Positions 14,730-22,289 of a stretch of DNA of 64,000 nucleotides are shown one piece after another. The notes beneath the pieces were generated by a model, which made no database searches, was not told where the DNA came from, and was given only the letters and a program-made list of their open reading frames with translations. Source of the stretch: Pseudomonadota bacterium (GTDB taxonomy: Bacteria; Myxococcota_A; UBA9160; JADFDR01). How positions within the stretch are numbered: the stretch's first letter is position 1; each line of letters begins with the position of its first letter. Location: positions 1 to 64,000 of the forward strand of contig PIVT01000003.1 of the NCBI GenBank assembly GCA_003353845.1. Reading direction: 5' to 3'. The position numbers were made by a program, and so were the translations under genes.

Positions 14730-15647
14730 TTAAGCTTTTCGGCGAGTGCAAATCCCGACCCAACGGTCTCCGTTGGCGTCCACCCGCTCTTGGCTCGATT
14801 CCAATGCCAGCCCCGCCGCAGCCAGGGCCGGCTCCATCAAAGGAAGATCGCTTTCCAGCAAACCCGAGAAGATGACCCAGCCCCCCGGCACCACCCGCTT
14901 GCCGATCTCGGGAACCAGGGGCAAGACCTCGCTGCGCAGCATATTGGCCAAGATGCCATGGAAGACCTGCTCGGTAGCCAATTCTTCCATGGGCCCCGTG
15001 AAGAAACTCGCACGCTTGCTCAAGCCATTGACCTCGGCGTTGATCAGGGCCGCCTCTTCTGCCAAGGGGTCCAAGTCGAAGCCCAGCGCCGAAGCTGCAC
15101 CCAAGGACACGGCGGCCATGGCCAAAATGCCGGTCCCCGAGCCGACGTCCAATACGTCTTGGCCTTGTAAATCCTCCGTGGGCAAGGCGCACAAGCAGGC
15201 CAGCGCCAAAAAGGTTGAGGAGTGTGTTCCCGTGCCAAAGGCCTGGCCGGGATCAACGATCAAGCAAGCCTGCCCGGGCGCGGGCCTGTGCTCGACAAAA
15301 CTGGGCCGAATCACCAAGCGCGGGGAGATCTCCGTCGGTCCCAGACCCTGCTGCCAGGCGGTAGACCAATCCGTGTCTGGGATGGGCTCCGCCACTTCCA
15401 GCTGATCCCCATTTCTCAACAGGGGTTCGATGGCGCCTCGTAAGCCCGCCTCATCCTCGGCTGCCAGATAGAAGATCAGTTCCGTCACGCCCTCTGGCAG
15501 GTCGCGCTCTTCCAGGCCTTGGGCACCCTCTTCCATGGCCTCTGCGGCGATGATTTCTGCGCGCAATGGGTCCGCAATACGAACCGGTAGCTGTACAAAT
15601 TCCTGGGCGATTTTTTCCACCTCACCAACGCGCCCCAGGCCTTCCAA
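14730..15647 (-). CDS. prmA: Ribosomal protein L11 methyltransferase
   Basis: The protein is 305 aa, normal for PrmA. The N-terminal substrate-recognition domain covers about residues 1-95. The family signature 'IVDPGQAFGTGTHSST' precedes the SAM-binding 'VLDVGSGTGILAMAAVSLG'. The catalytic-domain motif 'GILANMLRSEVLPLVPEIG' has Met in place of the usual Ile in 'NIL'. It trimethylates L11 in the cytoplasm; the gene is usually non-essential. It converges on the SDR gene, with 21 bp between the stops. Confidence 0.93.
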   Translation of the reverse strand: MEGLGRVGEVEKIAQEFVQLPVRIADPLRAEIIAAEAMEEGAQGLEERDLPEGVTELIFYLAAEDEAGLRGAIEPLLRNGDQLEVAEPIPDTDWSTAWQQGLGPTEISPRLVIRPSFVEHRPAPGQACLIVDPGQAFGTGTHSSTFLALACLCALPTEDLQGQDVLDVGSGTGILAMAAVSLGAASALGFDLDPLAEEAALINAEVNGLSKRASFFTGPMEELATEQVFHGILANMLRSEVLPLVPEIGKRVVPGGWVIFSGLLESDLPLMEPALAAAGLALESSQERVDANGDRWVGICTRRKA

Positions 15648-15793
15648 GCCTGCTGAAAGCCCGGTTTAACCCGCGGGGATTAAATCTTCTAGTTGCTCAT
15701 GCCAGGGCCAATTTCGACCGAAAGAGGGTGATAACGCATGTCTAGGCCCCGCGCCGCCGGGAATCCTGCCAGATCTGCGATCGAGGGGGCTCT

Positions 15794-16756
15794 TTGATTC
15801 AATTTAGTGAGGCGACTGCCATAGCGCTTCGAATATGCGCCAACGTCGAACTTGCCCTCCATGGGAAGCAAGATGCCATTCGCCGCGCCGTCGAGACGCT
15901 GTTGGCGGGGGGACATCTGCTGTTGGAAGACGTTCCTGGCGTGGGGAAAACCACCCTGGCCAACGCGCTTTCCCACTCCGTCGATGGTGCCTTTCAACGC
16001 ATTCAGTTCACCAGCGACTTGCTGCCCAGTGACATCCTAGGCGCTTCCATGCCCGATTATAAAAACGGGCTGCCCACGGGCGGCTTTCGTTTTCAACCCG
16101 GCCCTATTTTCGCCAGCGTTGTTCTGGCCGATGAAATCAACCGCGCCAACCCCAAGACCCAGTCGGCACTCTTGGAAGCCATGAGCGAAGGCGCTGTGAC
16201 CATTGATGGCGTGACCCACGAGTTGCCCATTCCCTTCTTTGTCATTGCGACACAGAACCCTTCGGATCAGTACGGCACCCACCCCTTGCCCGAATCCCAG
16301 CTCGACCGCTTCATGACACGAATTCAACTGGGCTACCCCGATACCGATTCAGAACTGGCGGTCCTGCGCAATGATCCCTCGCGCACCCAACTTCCCAACC
16401 TCGAAGCTGTGGCAAACCTGGATGACCTGCGTGACATCCAGGAATGTGTTGAGCAAATCAAAATCAACGATTCCATCCTGAATTATTTGCTCACCATTGT
16501 GGAACACACGCGTCAGCATGAGGCCATTTCACTCGGTGTCTCCACGCGTGGAGCCTTGGCCCTGCGGCATGCAGCTCAAGCCCACGCCCTGCTGGACGGT
16601 CGCGATTACTGTGTGCCCGACGATGTGCGCGACATCGCCATCACCGTCTTCGCGCACCGCATCATCACAAACCAGGGAGGGGGTCTCACGCAAGGCCCAG
16701 AGGAGGCGACGTGGGTCCTTCGCGAAATTCTCGATCAAGTTCCCATACCGCTTTAA
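15794..16756 (+). CDS. MoxR-family AAA+ ATPase
   Basis: The protein is 320 aa. The start is TTG at 15794, supported by GAGGGGG six bases upstream and by fit to the family N-terminus. Walker A is 'EDVPGVGKTTLANAL' and Walker B 'VVLADEINRANPKTQSALLEAM'. Sensor 1 is 'FFVIATQNP', and 'PLPESQLDRF' is a MoxR hallmark. MoxR ATPases act as chaperones with DUF58 and transglutaminase or VWA proteins. Here it is the first gene of a five-gene operon and overlaps the DUF58 gene by 46 nt. Confidence 0.93.
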   Translation: MIQFSEATAIALRICANVELALHGKQDAIRRAVETLLAGGHLLLEDVPGVGKTTLANALSHSVDGAFQRIQFTSDLLPSDILGASMPDYKNGLPTGGFRFQPGPIFASVVLADEINRANPKTQSALLEAMSEGAVTIDGVTHELPIPFFVIATQNPSDQYGTHPLPESQLDRFMTRIQLGYPDTDSELAVLRNDPSRTQLPNLEAVANLDDLRDIQECVEQIKINDSILNYLLTIVEHTRQHEAISLGVSTRGALALRHAAQAHALLDGRDYCVPDDVRDIAITVFAHRIITNQGGGLTQGPEEATWVLREILDQVPIPL

Positions 16757-17745
16757 TCTCACAGCTCCCGCGATGGTTGCGCCCACCTCGGACGCTCCGA
16801 CCCACGCGCGCTGGATGGGCTTTTTTCGTCTTGCTCCTCAGCACCGGCGTGGCGACCATCCTCATCGGAAACAACCTGCTCCACATCGTGCTTGCACTCA
16901 TGCTGAGTTTTCTTGTGCTCTCGGGTCTGCTTTCAGAAGCGGTCTTACGCGACATTCGCGTCAAGCGCCACCTGCCCAATGAAGCCTTTGCCGGTCAAGC
17001 CACGGCCATGGCCATCGAGATCGAGAACCCCCATCGCATCATGCCCGCCTACGCCTTGGTGCTGGAAGACTTCGCTCAAATGGCGGGCGAAGCCGAGTCG
17101 CCTTTTCCTGTGAGCCGTATTTTTGTTCTCCACGTTGCGGCCGGTACGACAAAGACACGCACCTATAGCATGAAAGCAACGCAGCGAGGTCCCTGCCAGT
17201 TACTGGGCTTCCGGATTTCAACCCGATTTCCCTTCGGCCTTTTCTCCAAGGCTCTCTTCCTGGAAGAACCCGACGAATTAATCGTTTATCCGGCCATACA
17301 CAAAGGTGGCGCGGCCCATCATCAGGTGCGCGATCCGGGCGACGAGTCTACACAGCAAACCCAAAAACGTCTCTTGGGCCCTGAAGCCTCACAAGTCCGG
17401 CCCTACGAAACAGGCGATAGCCAGCGACGTATTCACTGGCCCAGCACCATGCGCCGTGGAGAAATTCTCGTGCGCGCCGGCGAAACCTCAGAGGCTTATG
17501 CCGCTGAAGTCATGCTGACGACCCGGGGCATCGAACCCGGCAAGGCTTTCGAAGTTCAAGTCTGCAGAGCCGCCACGGAGGTCTTGCAACTGCTGCAAGA
17601 AGGCGTCGAAGTGGGCCTGCGCACCGACAGTACAAACCTGCCGCCCCGAGATACCACGCGGAGTCAGTTGTTGCGCTTTCTCGCCCTCGTCCAGCCTGAG
17701 AGCTCGTTGGCCGCAGCGGACTCACTGGAAGGGAACGCCGCATGA
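16711..17745 (+). CDS. DUF58 membrane protein
   Basis: The protein is 344 aa. The start is GTG at 16711, with AGGAGG four bases upstream inside the moxR 3' end. Two membrane helices lie at about residues 34-75. The DUF58 core is recognised from 'GPEASQVRPYETGDSQRRIHWPS', close to the family's 'R.Y..GD..R.IHW' signature. DUF58 proteins have a degenerate VWA-like fold and are partners of MoxR. The stop overlaps the transglutaminase ATG by 4 nt. Function in this operon is probably in envelope maintenance. Confidence 0.9.
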   Translation: MGPSRNSRSSSHTALISQLPRWLRPPRTLRPTRAGWAFFVLLLSTGVATILIGNNLLHIVLALMLSFLVLSGLLSEAVLRDIRVKRHLPNEAFAGQATAMAIEIENPHRIMPAYALVLEDFAQMAGEAESPFPVSRIFVLHVAAGTTKTRTYSMKATQRGPCQLLGFRISTRFPFGLFSKALFLEEPDELIVYPAIHKGGAAHHQVRDPGDESTQQTQKRLLGPEASQVRPYETGDSQRRIHWPSTMRRGEILVRAGETSEAYAAEVMLTTRGIEPGKAFEVQVCRAATEVLQLLQEGVEVGLRTDSTNLPPRDTTRSQLLRFLALVQPESSLAAADSLEGNAA

Positions 17746-19826
17746 GTCGCAAGGAATTTCGCGTTCCAGTAGAAGGCCCGCTCCCTTTGGGCGCGGTACT
17801 CACCGCGGCCATGGCCAGCGTGATTCTGGGACTCAGTGGCGCCTTGCCCGCGTGGATCCTGTGCCTCCAAGCCGTGGCCATGTTGACCACGATGATTCTG
17901 CGCGAAAAAGCCATGCCCTGGCAAAGCAAGGCCCTGCCCTTCATTGTGGGATCCTTTGGGGTCGGCCTGCTCTGCCTCATCACTTACGACGGGCGCATAC
18001 TGATCACGGTCGGAATTGCAGCCATGCTTTTTCAAGCGCTGCTGCTCCTCAATGCGCGACCCCGCCGTACACGTTTCCCTTTGGTAGGCCTGGCCCTCAC
18101 CCAAGTGTTGGTGGGATCCATCCTCACGACCAATGTCTTCTATGCGATTTTCGTGATTTTATTTCTCTTGGGAACCCTGTGGACCTTGCTCCTGCACACC
18201 CTGCAAGCCGAGGCCTTTGAGTCCGGGGATCCGGAGTCCGCTTTTCGCGTCGCAACACGGGGCCTGATCACCATGACCCTCGCTTCCACCCTGGTCACGG
18301 TGCTCATGGCCGTGCCAATTTTCGTTGTGCTCCCTCGCATGCATACCCACTTGGACCACTCGGGTGCCGGCTCGGGACAAGGCAACCAGGCGGGATTTTC
18401 CGATCGCGTTCGGCTCGGTGCCCTGGGTGAAATCCGATCCGATCCCAGTATTCAAATGCGAATCTACGTCGACGAAGGTCCCGTTCCAGTGCGCAGCGAA
18501 GCCTATTGGCGAGGAATGTCCTTTGACCACTTCGACGGCTGGGAATGGTCCGTCTCGCCCGACGGGGAGATTTCAGGATTTACCTATATGCCCCGCCATG
18601 GATACCAACTGCGGTCCAAAACCGGTGGGCAAGCGCAAAGTATCGTTCGCGAACCCACCATTCGCGGGGTTGTCTTCACCACCGAAGTAACCCAATTGGT
18701 CGGCGGCGGTTTGAACAGCTTGGACATGGATGGCAATGAGAGCCTCTTTGCTCCCCATACAGAACGCGCACAAATCACTTACTCCCTGCGCTTTGATCCC
18801 CAGCCCAGTTCGTCCTCACTCGGCACGGGCGCCACCGCCGTGTTGCCCCAGGACCCACAGGCCAAGCGTTACCTGCAGCTGCCAGAGTCTCCTGAGCTAT
18901 CGGCAACGCTTGAAAGACTAGTCGCGAAGATCACTGGAGACGCCACTTCGGACGCCGACAAAGCGCGGCGAATCGAAGGCTATTTGCAAACCCATGGCGT
19001 CTATTCCAACCAACCCCCAGCGCTCGACGAAGACCTTTCCATCTCTCCCATTCAAGGCTTCTTGACCGATGGACTCGAAGCCCACTGCGAGTACTTCGCC
19101 ACCTCCATGGTGCTCTTGGCGCGTACGGCCAACTTGCCCGCGCGCTTGGTCAACGGCTTTGCCGGCGGCCGGGAAAACTCGGTGGGTGAATTTATTGAAG
19201 TGGCGGGTTCCGATGCCCATTCCTGGGTCGAAATTCACTTTGCCAAGGAAGGTTGGGTTCGCTTCGACCCCACGCCTGCCGATCAAAGGCTGAGCGCCAT
19301 GCCCGACATGGGGCTAGGGCGTCGATTGGCCGACACTGCCGGCGCCCTCAAGCTCTGGTGGTTCCGCCACGTCATCGATTTTAATAGCAACACACAAATG
19401 GAAATGGTGGAAGCCGGTCGAATTCAGGTAAGTGACCTTTATCAATTCATTCGCAAGAGGCCCCAAGAGCTTGAAGAAGGCAACCGACAACCCGGCTTCG
19501 TCCCCACTGTCTCCCTGGGCCTGATCACGATGCTGCTCGTGGCCATCCTCAGCTACAAACTCTATGCCAAGCGAATCCAGGACCCGATCTTTATCAACGT
19601 CCACTACGTCAAAGCCCTCGCTCTGCTCAGACGGCGCGGAATTCGTCCCCAACGTACGCAAACAGCGAGGGATTTTCTCACAGTGGTACAGGCGGGCGTC
19701 CCCACTCAAGCCGCTGCCGTTTTCGAGCGTCTCACGCGAAGTTATGAAGCCGAACGCTATGGAAATCGGAATTCTTTGACGGCTGGGGAAGAGCTTCGCG
19801 AACTACGTGATATTCTAAAGCAATGA
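17742..19826 (+). CDS. Membrane-bound transglutaminase-like protein (TgpA type)
   Basis: The protein is 694 aa. About six membrane helices (residues 12-200) form a DUF3488-like region. A periplasmic domain of about 370 residues includes the transglutaminase core with a Cys-His-Asp triad: 'AHCEYFATSMVLL' (Cys about 449), 'GSDAHSWVEIHF' (His about 492) and 'RFDPTPADQ' (Asp about 508). One more helix ('TMLLVAILSYKL') and a cytoplasmic DUF4129-like tail follow. In Pseudomonas the homologue TgpA is essential, with a proposed envelope role. It is coupled by 4-nt overlaps to both DUF58 and plsX. Confidence 0.92.
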   Translation: MSRKEFRVPVEGPLPLGAVLTAAMASVILGLSGALPAWILCLQAVAMLTTMILREKAMPWQSKALPFIVGSFGVGLLCLITYDGRILITVGIAAMLFQALLLLNARPRRTRFPLVGLALTQVLVGSILTTNVFYAIFVILFLLGTLWTLLLHTLQAEAFESGDPESAFRVATRGLITMTLASTLVTVLMAVPIFVVLPRMHTHLDHSGAGSGQGNQAGFSDRVRLGALGEIRSDPSIQMRIYVDEGPVPVRSEAYWRGMSFDHFDGWEWSVSPDGEISGFTYMPRHGYQLRSKTGGQAQSIVREPTIRGVVFTTEVTQLVGGGLNSLDMDGNESLFAPHTERAQITYSLRFDPQPSSSSLGTGATAVLPQDPQAKRYLQLPESPELSATLERLVAKITGDATSDADKARRIEGYLQTHGVYSNQPPALDEDLSISPIQGFLTDGLEAHCEYFATSMVLLARTANLPARLVNGFAGGRENSVGEFIEVAGSDAHSWVEIHFAKEGWVRFDPTPADQRLSAMPDMGLGRRLADTAGALKLWWFRHVIDFNSNTQMEMVEAGRIQVSDLYQFIRKRPQELEEGNRQPGFVPTVSLGLITMLLVAILSYKLYAKRIQDPIFINVHYVKALALLRRRGIRPQRTQTARDFLTVVQAGVPTQAAAVFERLTRSYEAERYGNRNSLTAGEELRELRDILKQ

Positions 19827-20905
19827 CTCAAACGGACAGTAGCAGCACAGCTGTGATCGCCCTGGATGCCATGGGTGGAGACCATGGCATGGAATCCACC
19901 ACGCGGGCGGCGGCTGCCATTTCAAAGACCACGAAGATTCATCTGCTCATGGTTGGCAATCGCGATGAGCTCTTGCCCCTGCTTGAAAAGCACGAAGCTC
20001 ACTTAGACCAAATCGAATTCATCCACACCACGGACTTTGTCCCCATGAGTGAATCGGCACTGGCATCGGCCCGCCGCACCGGGTCGTCCATCGCGCTGGC
20101 CGCTCAATCCGTCGCTTCGGGCCGCGCCCAAGCCCTGGTCACGGCGGGCAATACGGCCGCAGTGCTTTTGCATTGCTCGCGCGTGATTTCCCAAATTCCC
20201 GGCATCAACCGAACCGCACTGGCCGCGGTTCACCCCACCCTGCCCCGCGAACACAATGCCGACCCCTTGGGACTCTTGTTGGATGTCGGTGCCAATCTCA
20301 GTTGTGACGCCGAAGACCTCGTTCAATTCGCTGCCATGGGTGCAGCCTATGCATCGCGCATTTCAAAAATAGATTCGCCCACCGTCGGATTGTTGAACAT
20401 CGGCGAGGAGGAAACCAAGGGGGACGCGTTACTGCGTCAGGCGCATCAACTCTTGCGCGAAGCCTCGGGCCCCGCCTTCACGTTCTACGGCAATGTCGAA
20501 GGACGCGACATACCGCTGGGGGTCGTCGACGTGGTAGTGTGCCCTGGCATCCTCGGCAATGTGGTACTCAAGCTTCTAGAGAGCATGGGTGAAGTTGTTC
20601 TGGCCCTGGGCAACGACATGCTCTCCCAACGCCCCACCTGGCGCTTGGGGCGGCGCATGTTGCGTGGCGGGTTACATCAGATTTCCGACATGGCGCATTA
20701 CTCGGAATACGGAGGGGCTCCCATTTTGGGATTGGACCGCATCGTGATCAAGGCCCATGGTCGCTCCGATGCCAAAGCCATTGAGAATGCTATCAAGGTG
20801 GCTGCCAAGGCTGTGCGCGAGGATGTCTGTGGAGGCATCGTCGAATCCATTCGAAAAGCACAGGAGAACCGCTACCAATCCCTGTCCCTGGGAACCGACC
20901 GATGA
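19823..20905 (+). CDS. plsX: Phosphate acyltransferase PlsX
   Basis: The protein is 360 aa. The PlsX signature 'IALDAMGGDHG' is near the N-terminus. 'ALVTAGNTAAVL', 'GLLDVGAN' and 'GLLNIGEEETKG' follow, with 'EYGGAPILGLD' towards the C-terminus. The enzyme converts acyl-ACP to acyl-phosphate for the first step of phospholipid synthesis with PlsY. It is more often found next to rpmF and fabH; here it is joined to the TgpA-type gene by a 4-nt overlap. This links envelope remodelling and lipid synthesis transcriptionally. Confidence 0.96.
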   Translation: MTQTDSSSTAVIALDAMGGDHGMESTTRAAAAISKTTKIHLLMVGNRDELLPLLEKHEAHLDQIEFIHTTDFVPMSESALASARRTGSSIALAAQSVASGRAQALVTAGNTAAVLLHCSRVISQIPGINRTALAAVHPTLPREHNADPLGLLLDVGANLSCDAEDLVQFAAMGAAYASRISKIDSPTVGLLNIGEEETKGDALLRQAHQLLREASGPAFTFYGNVEGRDIPLGVVDVVVCPGILGNVVLKLLESMGEVVLALGNDMLSQRPTWRLGRRMLRGGLHQISDMAHYSEYGGAPILGLDRIVIKAHGRSDAKAIENAIKVAAKAVREDVCGGIVESIRKAQENRYQSLSLGTDR

Positions 20906-20918
20906 GGTCCATCGCTTC

Positions 20919-21488
20919 GTGAGCCGCTTTATCTTTCTCGATCGCGATGGAACCTTGATCCACGACAAAGGCTACACCTATCGCACTGAGGACTACCGAC
21001 TCCTGCCACAGGCGCTTGAAGGCTTGCAGGCTTTCGCCCGACAAGGCTTTCGCTTTGTCATTTTGACCAACCAAAGTGGCATTGGTCGTGGCTTCTTTTC
21101 CGAGGCCGACTACCAGGCCTTCGAGCAGCACCTCAGCGAAGACCTGCGTCGCCAGGGCATCACCTTGGAAGCCAGCTACCACTGCCCTCACACACCCGAT
21201 GATGACTGTCCCTGCCGCAAACCGGGGACCGATCTTTTTCAGCGCGCGCAGCGCGAACTCGGCGCAGTGTTATCTGACAGCTGGATGATTGGAGACAAGT
21301 TGAGCGACATTCAAGCGGGCGCCCAAGCCGGCTGCCGGGGGCAAGTATGGATTGGCAAGACCAGCGACAGCTCGCCCCCTGGCACAGAAGTGCCCGCACA
21401 TCTGTCCGCCGACAACCTACTCGAAGCCGCACGCCTCATCGCCAACGCAGAGGCCAATACAAAAGCCAATACAAAAGCCCCGACCTGA
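20919..21488 (+). CDS. gmhB: Heptose-1,7-bisphosphate 7-phosphatase (GmhB-like)
   Basis: The protein is 189 aa from GTG at 20919, 13 bp after plsX, with a GAGG motif overlapping the plsX stop. It is a HAD phosphatase with motif I 'FLDRDGTL', motif II 'ILTNQSGIGRG' and motif IV 'GDKLSDIQAGAQAG'. The zinc-binding loop 'CPHTPDDDCPCRKP' is characteristic of the GmhB/HisB-N group. It removes the C7 phosphate in ADP-heptose synthesis for LPS inner core. A longer upstream frame exists but overlaps plsX and lacks homology. Confidence 0.9.
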   Translation: MSRFIFLDRDGTLIHDKGYTYRTEDYRLLPQALEGLQAFARQGFRFVILTNQSGIGRGFFSEADYQAFEQHLSEDLRRQGITLEASYHCPHTPDDDCPCRKPGTDLFQRAQRELGAVLSDSWMIGDKLSDIQAGAQAGCRGQVWIGKTSDSSPPGTEVPAHLSADNLLEAARLIANAEANTKANTKAPT

Positions 21489-21504
21489 ATCTGAATACAA
21501 GAGT

Positions 21505-22287
21505 TTAGAGCGCCCCGTAGGTTTTGTGCGTTTGGGGAATGATCCGCACCACTTTCAATCTTTCCTCGACCCGACGCAGATGCGCCATGAGCCGCTGTGG
21601 ATCCAAGGTCTCGGGGACTTTTCCGTGGGCAGACACCGGCTGCAGGACCACGGGAGTGCGCTCGTCTTGCGCCACAATGCGGGCGCACATGTCATCCAAC
21701 TCTTCGTCACTCGTGTTCGGCGTCAACACGGCTTTGACGTACACGTCCGGTGCTTTCCGCGCAATGCGCAGACTCTCTTCGCTCAAGTCAGCAAGATTGG
21801 CATCGGTTCCGTGTGCAGCATCCTTGGCCCACTTAACGTCGCTTGAAAATTTCCAATCCATGGAAACCACATCGACCACGTCGATGACTTTGGCCAACCC
21901 TTCGGGCGCCGCCCCATGAGTTTCCAGATGAATTTTGGGTCCACGTTTTTTCAGCGCAATAGCAAGTGTGCGAACGGCCTCGGGCTGCAAGAGGGGTTCG
22001 CCACCGGTAAAGCTCACAAAATGATGGCGTTCCACTTCCAATGCGTCGGCCGCTTCAAGAACGGTCTTCACCGTCACCGGGTTCGTCAGTTCACGAAAGG
22101 TCTGTTCACCTCGGCCCGTTTCAAAGCGACATCGTTGAGGCGCTTTCCAGGTCTGCGGGGTGTCACACCAATTGCAACGCAAATCGCAGCGCGCAAAACG
22201 CACGAAGAGCGTCGAATAGCCCACGTGTGGACCTTCGCCTTCCACGGAAGAGAAAATCTCGCTGAGTTCGATTTCTAGCGGGTCCAG
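21505..22287 (-). CDS. queE: 7-carboxy-7-deazaguanine synthase
   Basis: This radical SAM enzyme converts carboxy-tetrahydropterin to CDG in queuosine biosynthesis. The cluster motif 'ARCDLRCNWCDTP' (CxxxCxxC) is followed by 'FTGGEPLLQ' and 'HLETHGAAP'. The first ATG/GTG-type start, GTG at 22245, falls inside the conserved N-terminus 'EIFSSVEGEGP'. The in-frame sequence upstream encodes 'LDPLEIELSEIFSS', like other QueE N-termini. A CTG at 22285-22287 lies about five bases after a GAGGGA motif at 22293-22298, so a CTG start giving 260 aa is preferred. The conservative version is 21505-22245, 246 aa. It follows the RG-rich gene directly. Confidence 0.9.
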   Translation of the reverse strand: MDPLEIELSEIFSSVEGEGPHVGYSTLFVRFARCDLRCNWCDTPQTWKAPQRCRFETGRGEQTFRELTNPVTVKTVLEAADALEVERHHFVSFTGGEPLLQPEAVRTLAIALKKRGPKIHLETHGAAPEGLAKVIDVVDVVSMDWKFSSDVKWAKDAAHGTDANLADLSEESLRIARKAPDVYVKAVLTPNTSDEELDDMCARIVAQDERTPVVLQPVSAHGKVPETLDPQRLMAHLRRVEERLKVVRIIPQTHKTYGAL

Positions 22288-22289
22288 GT

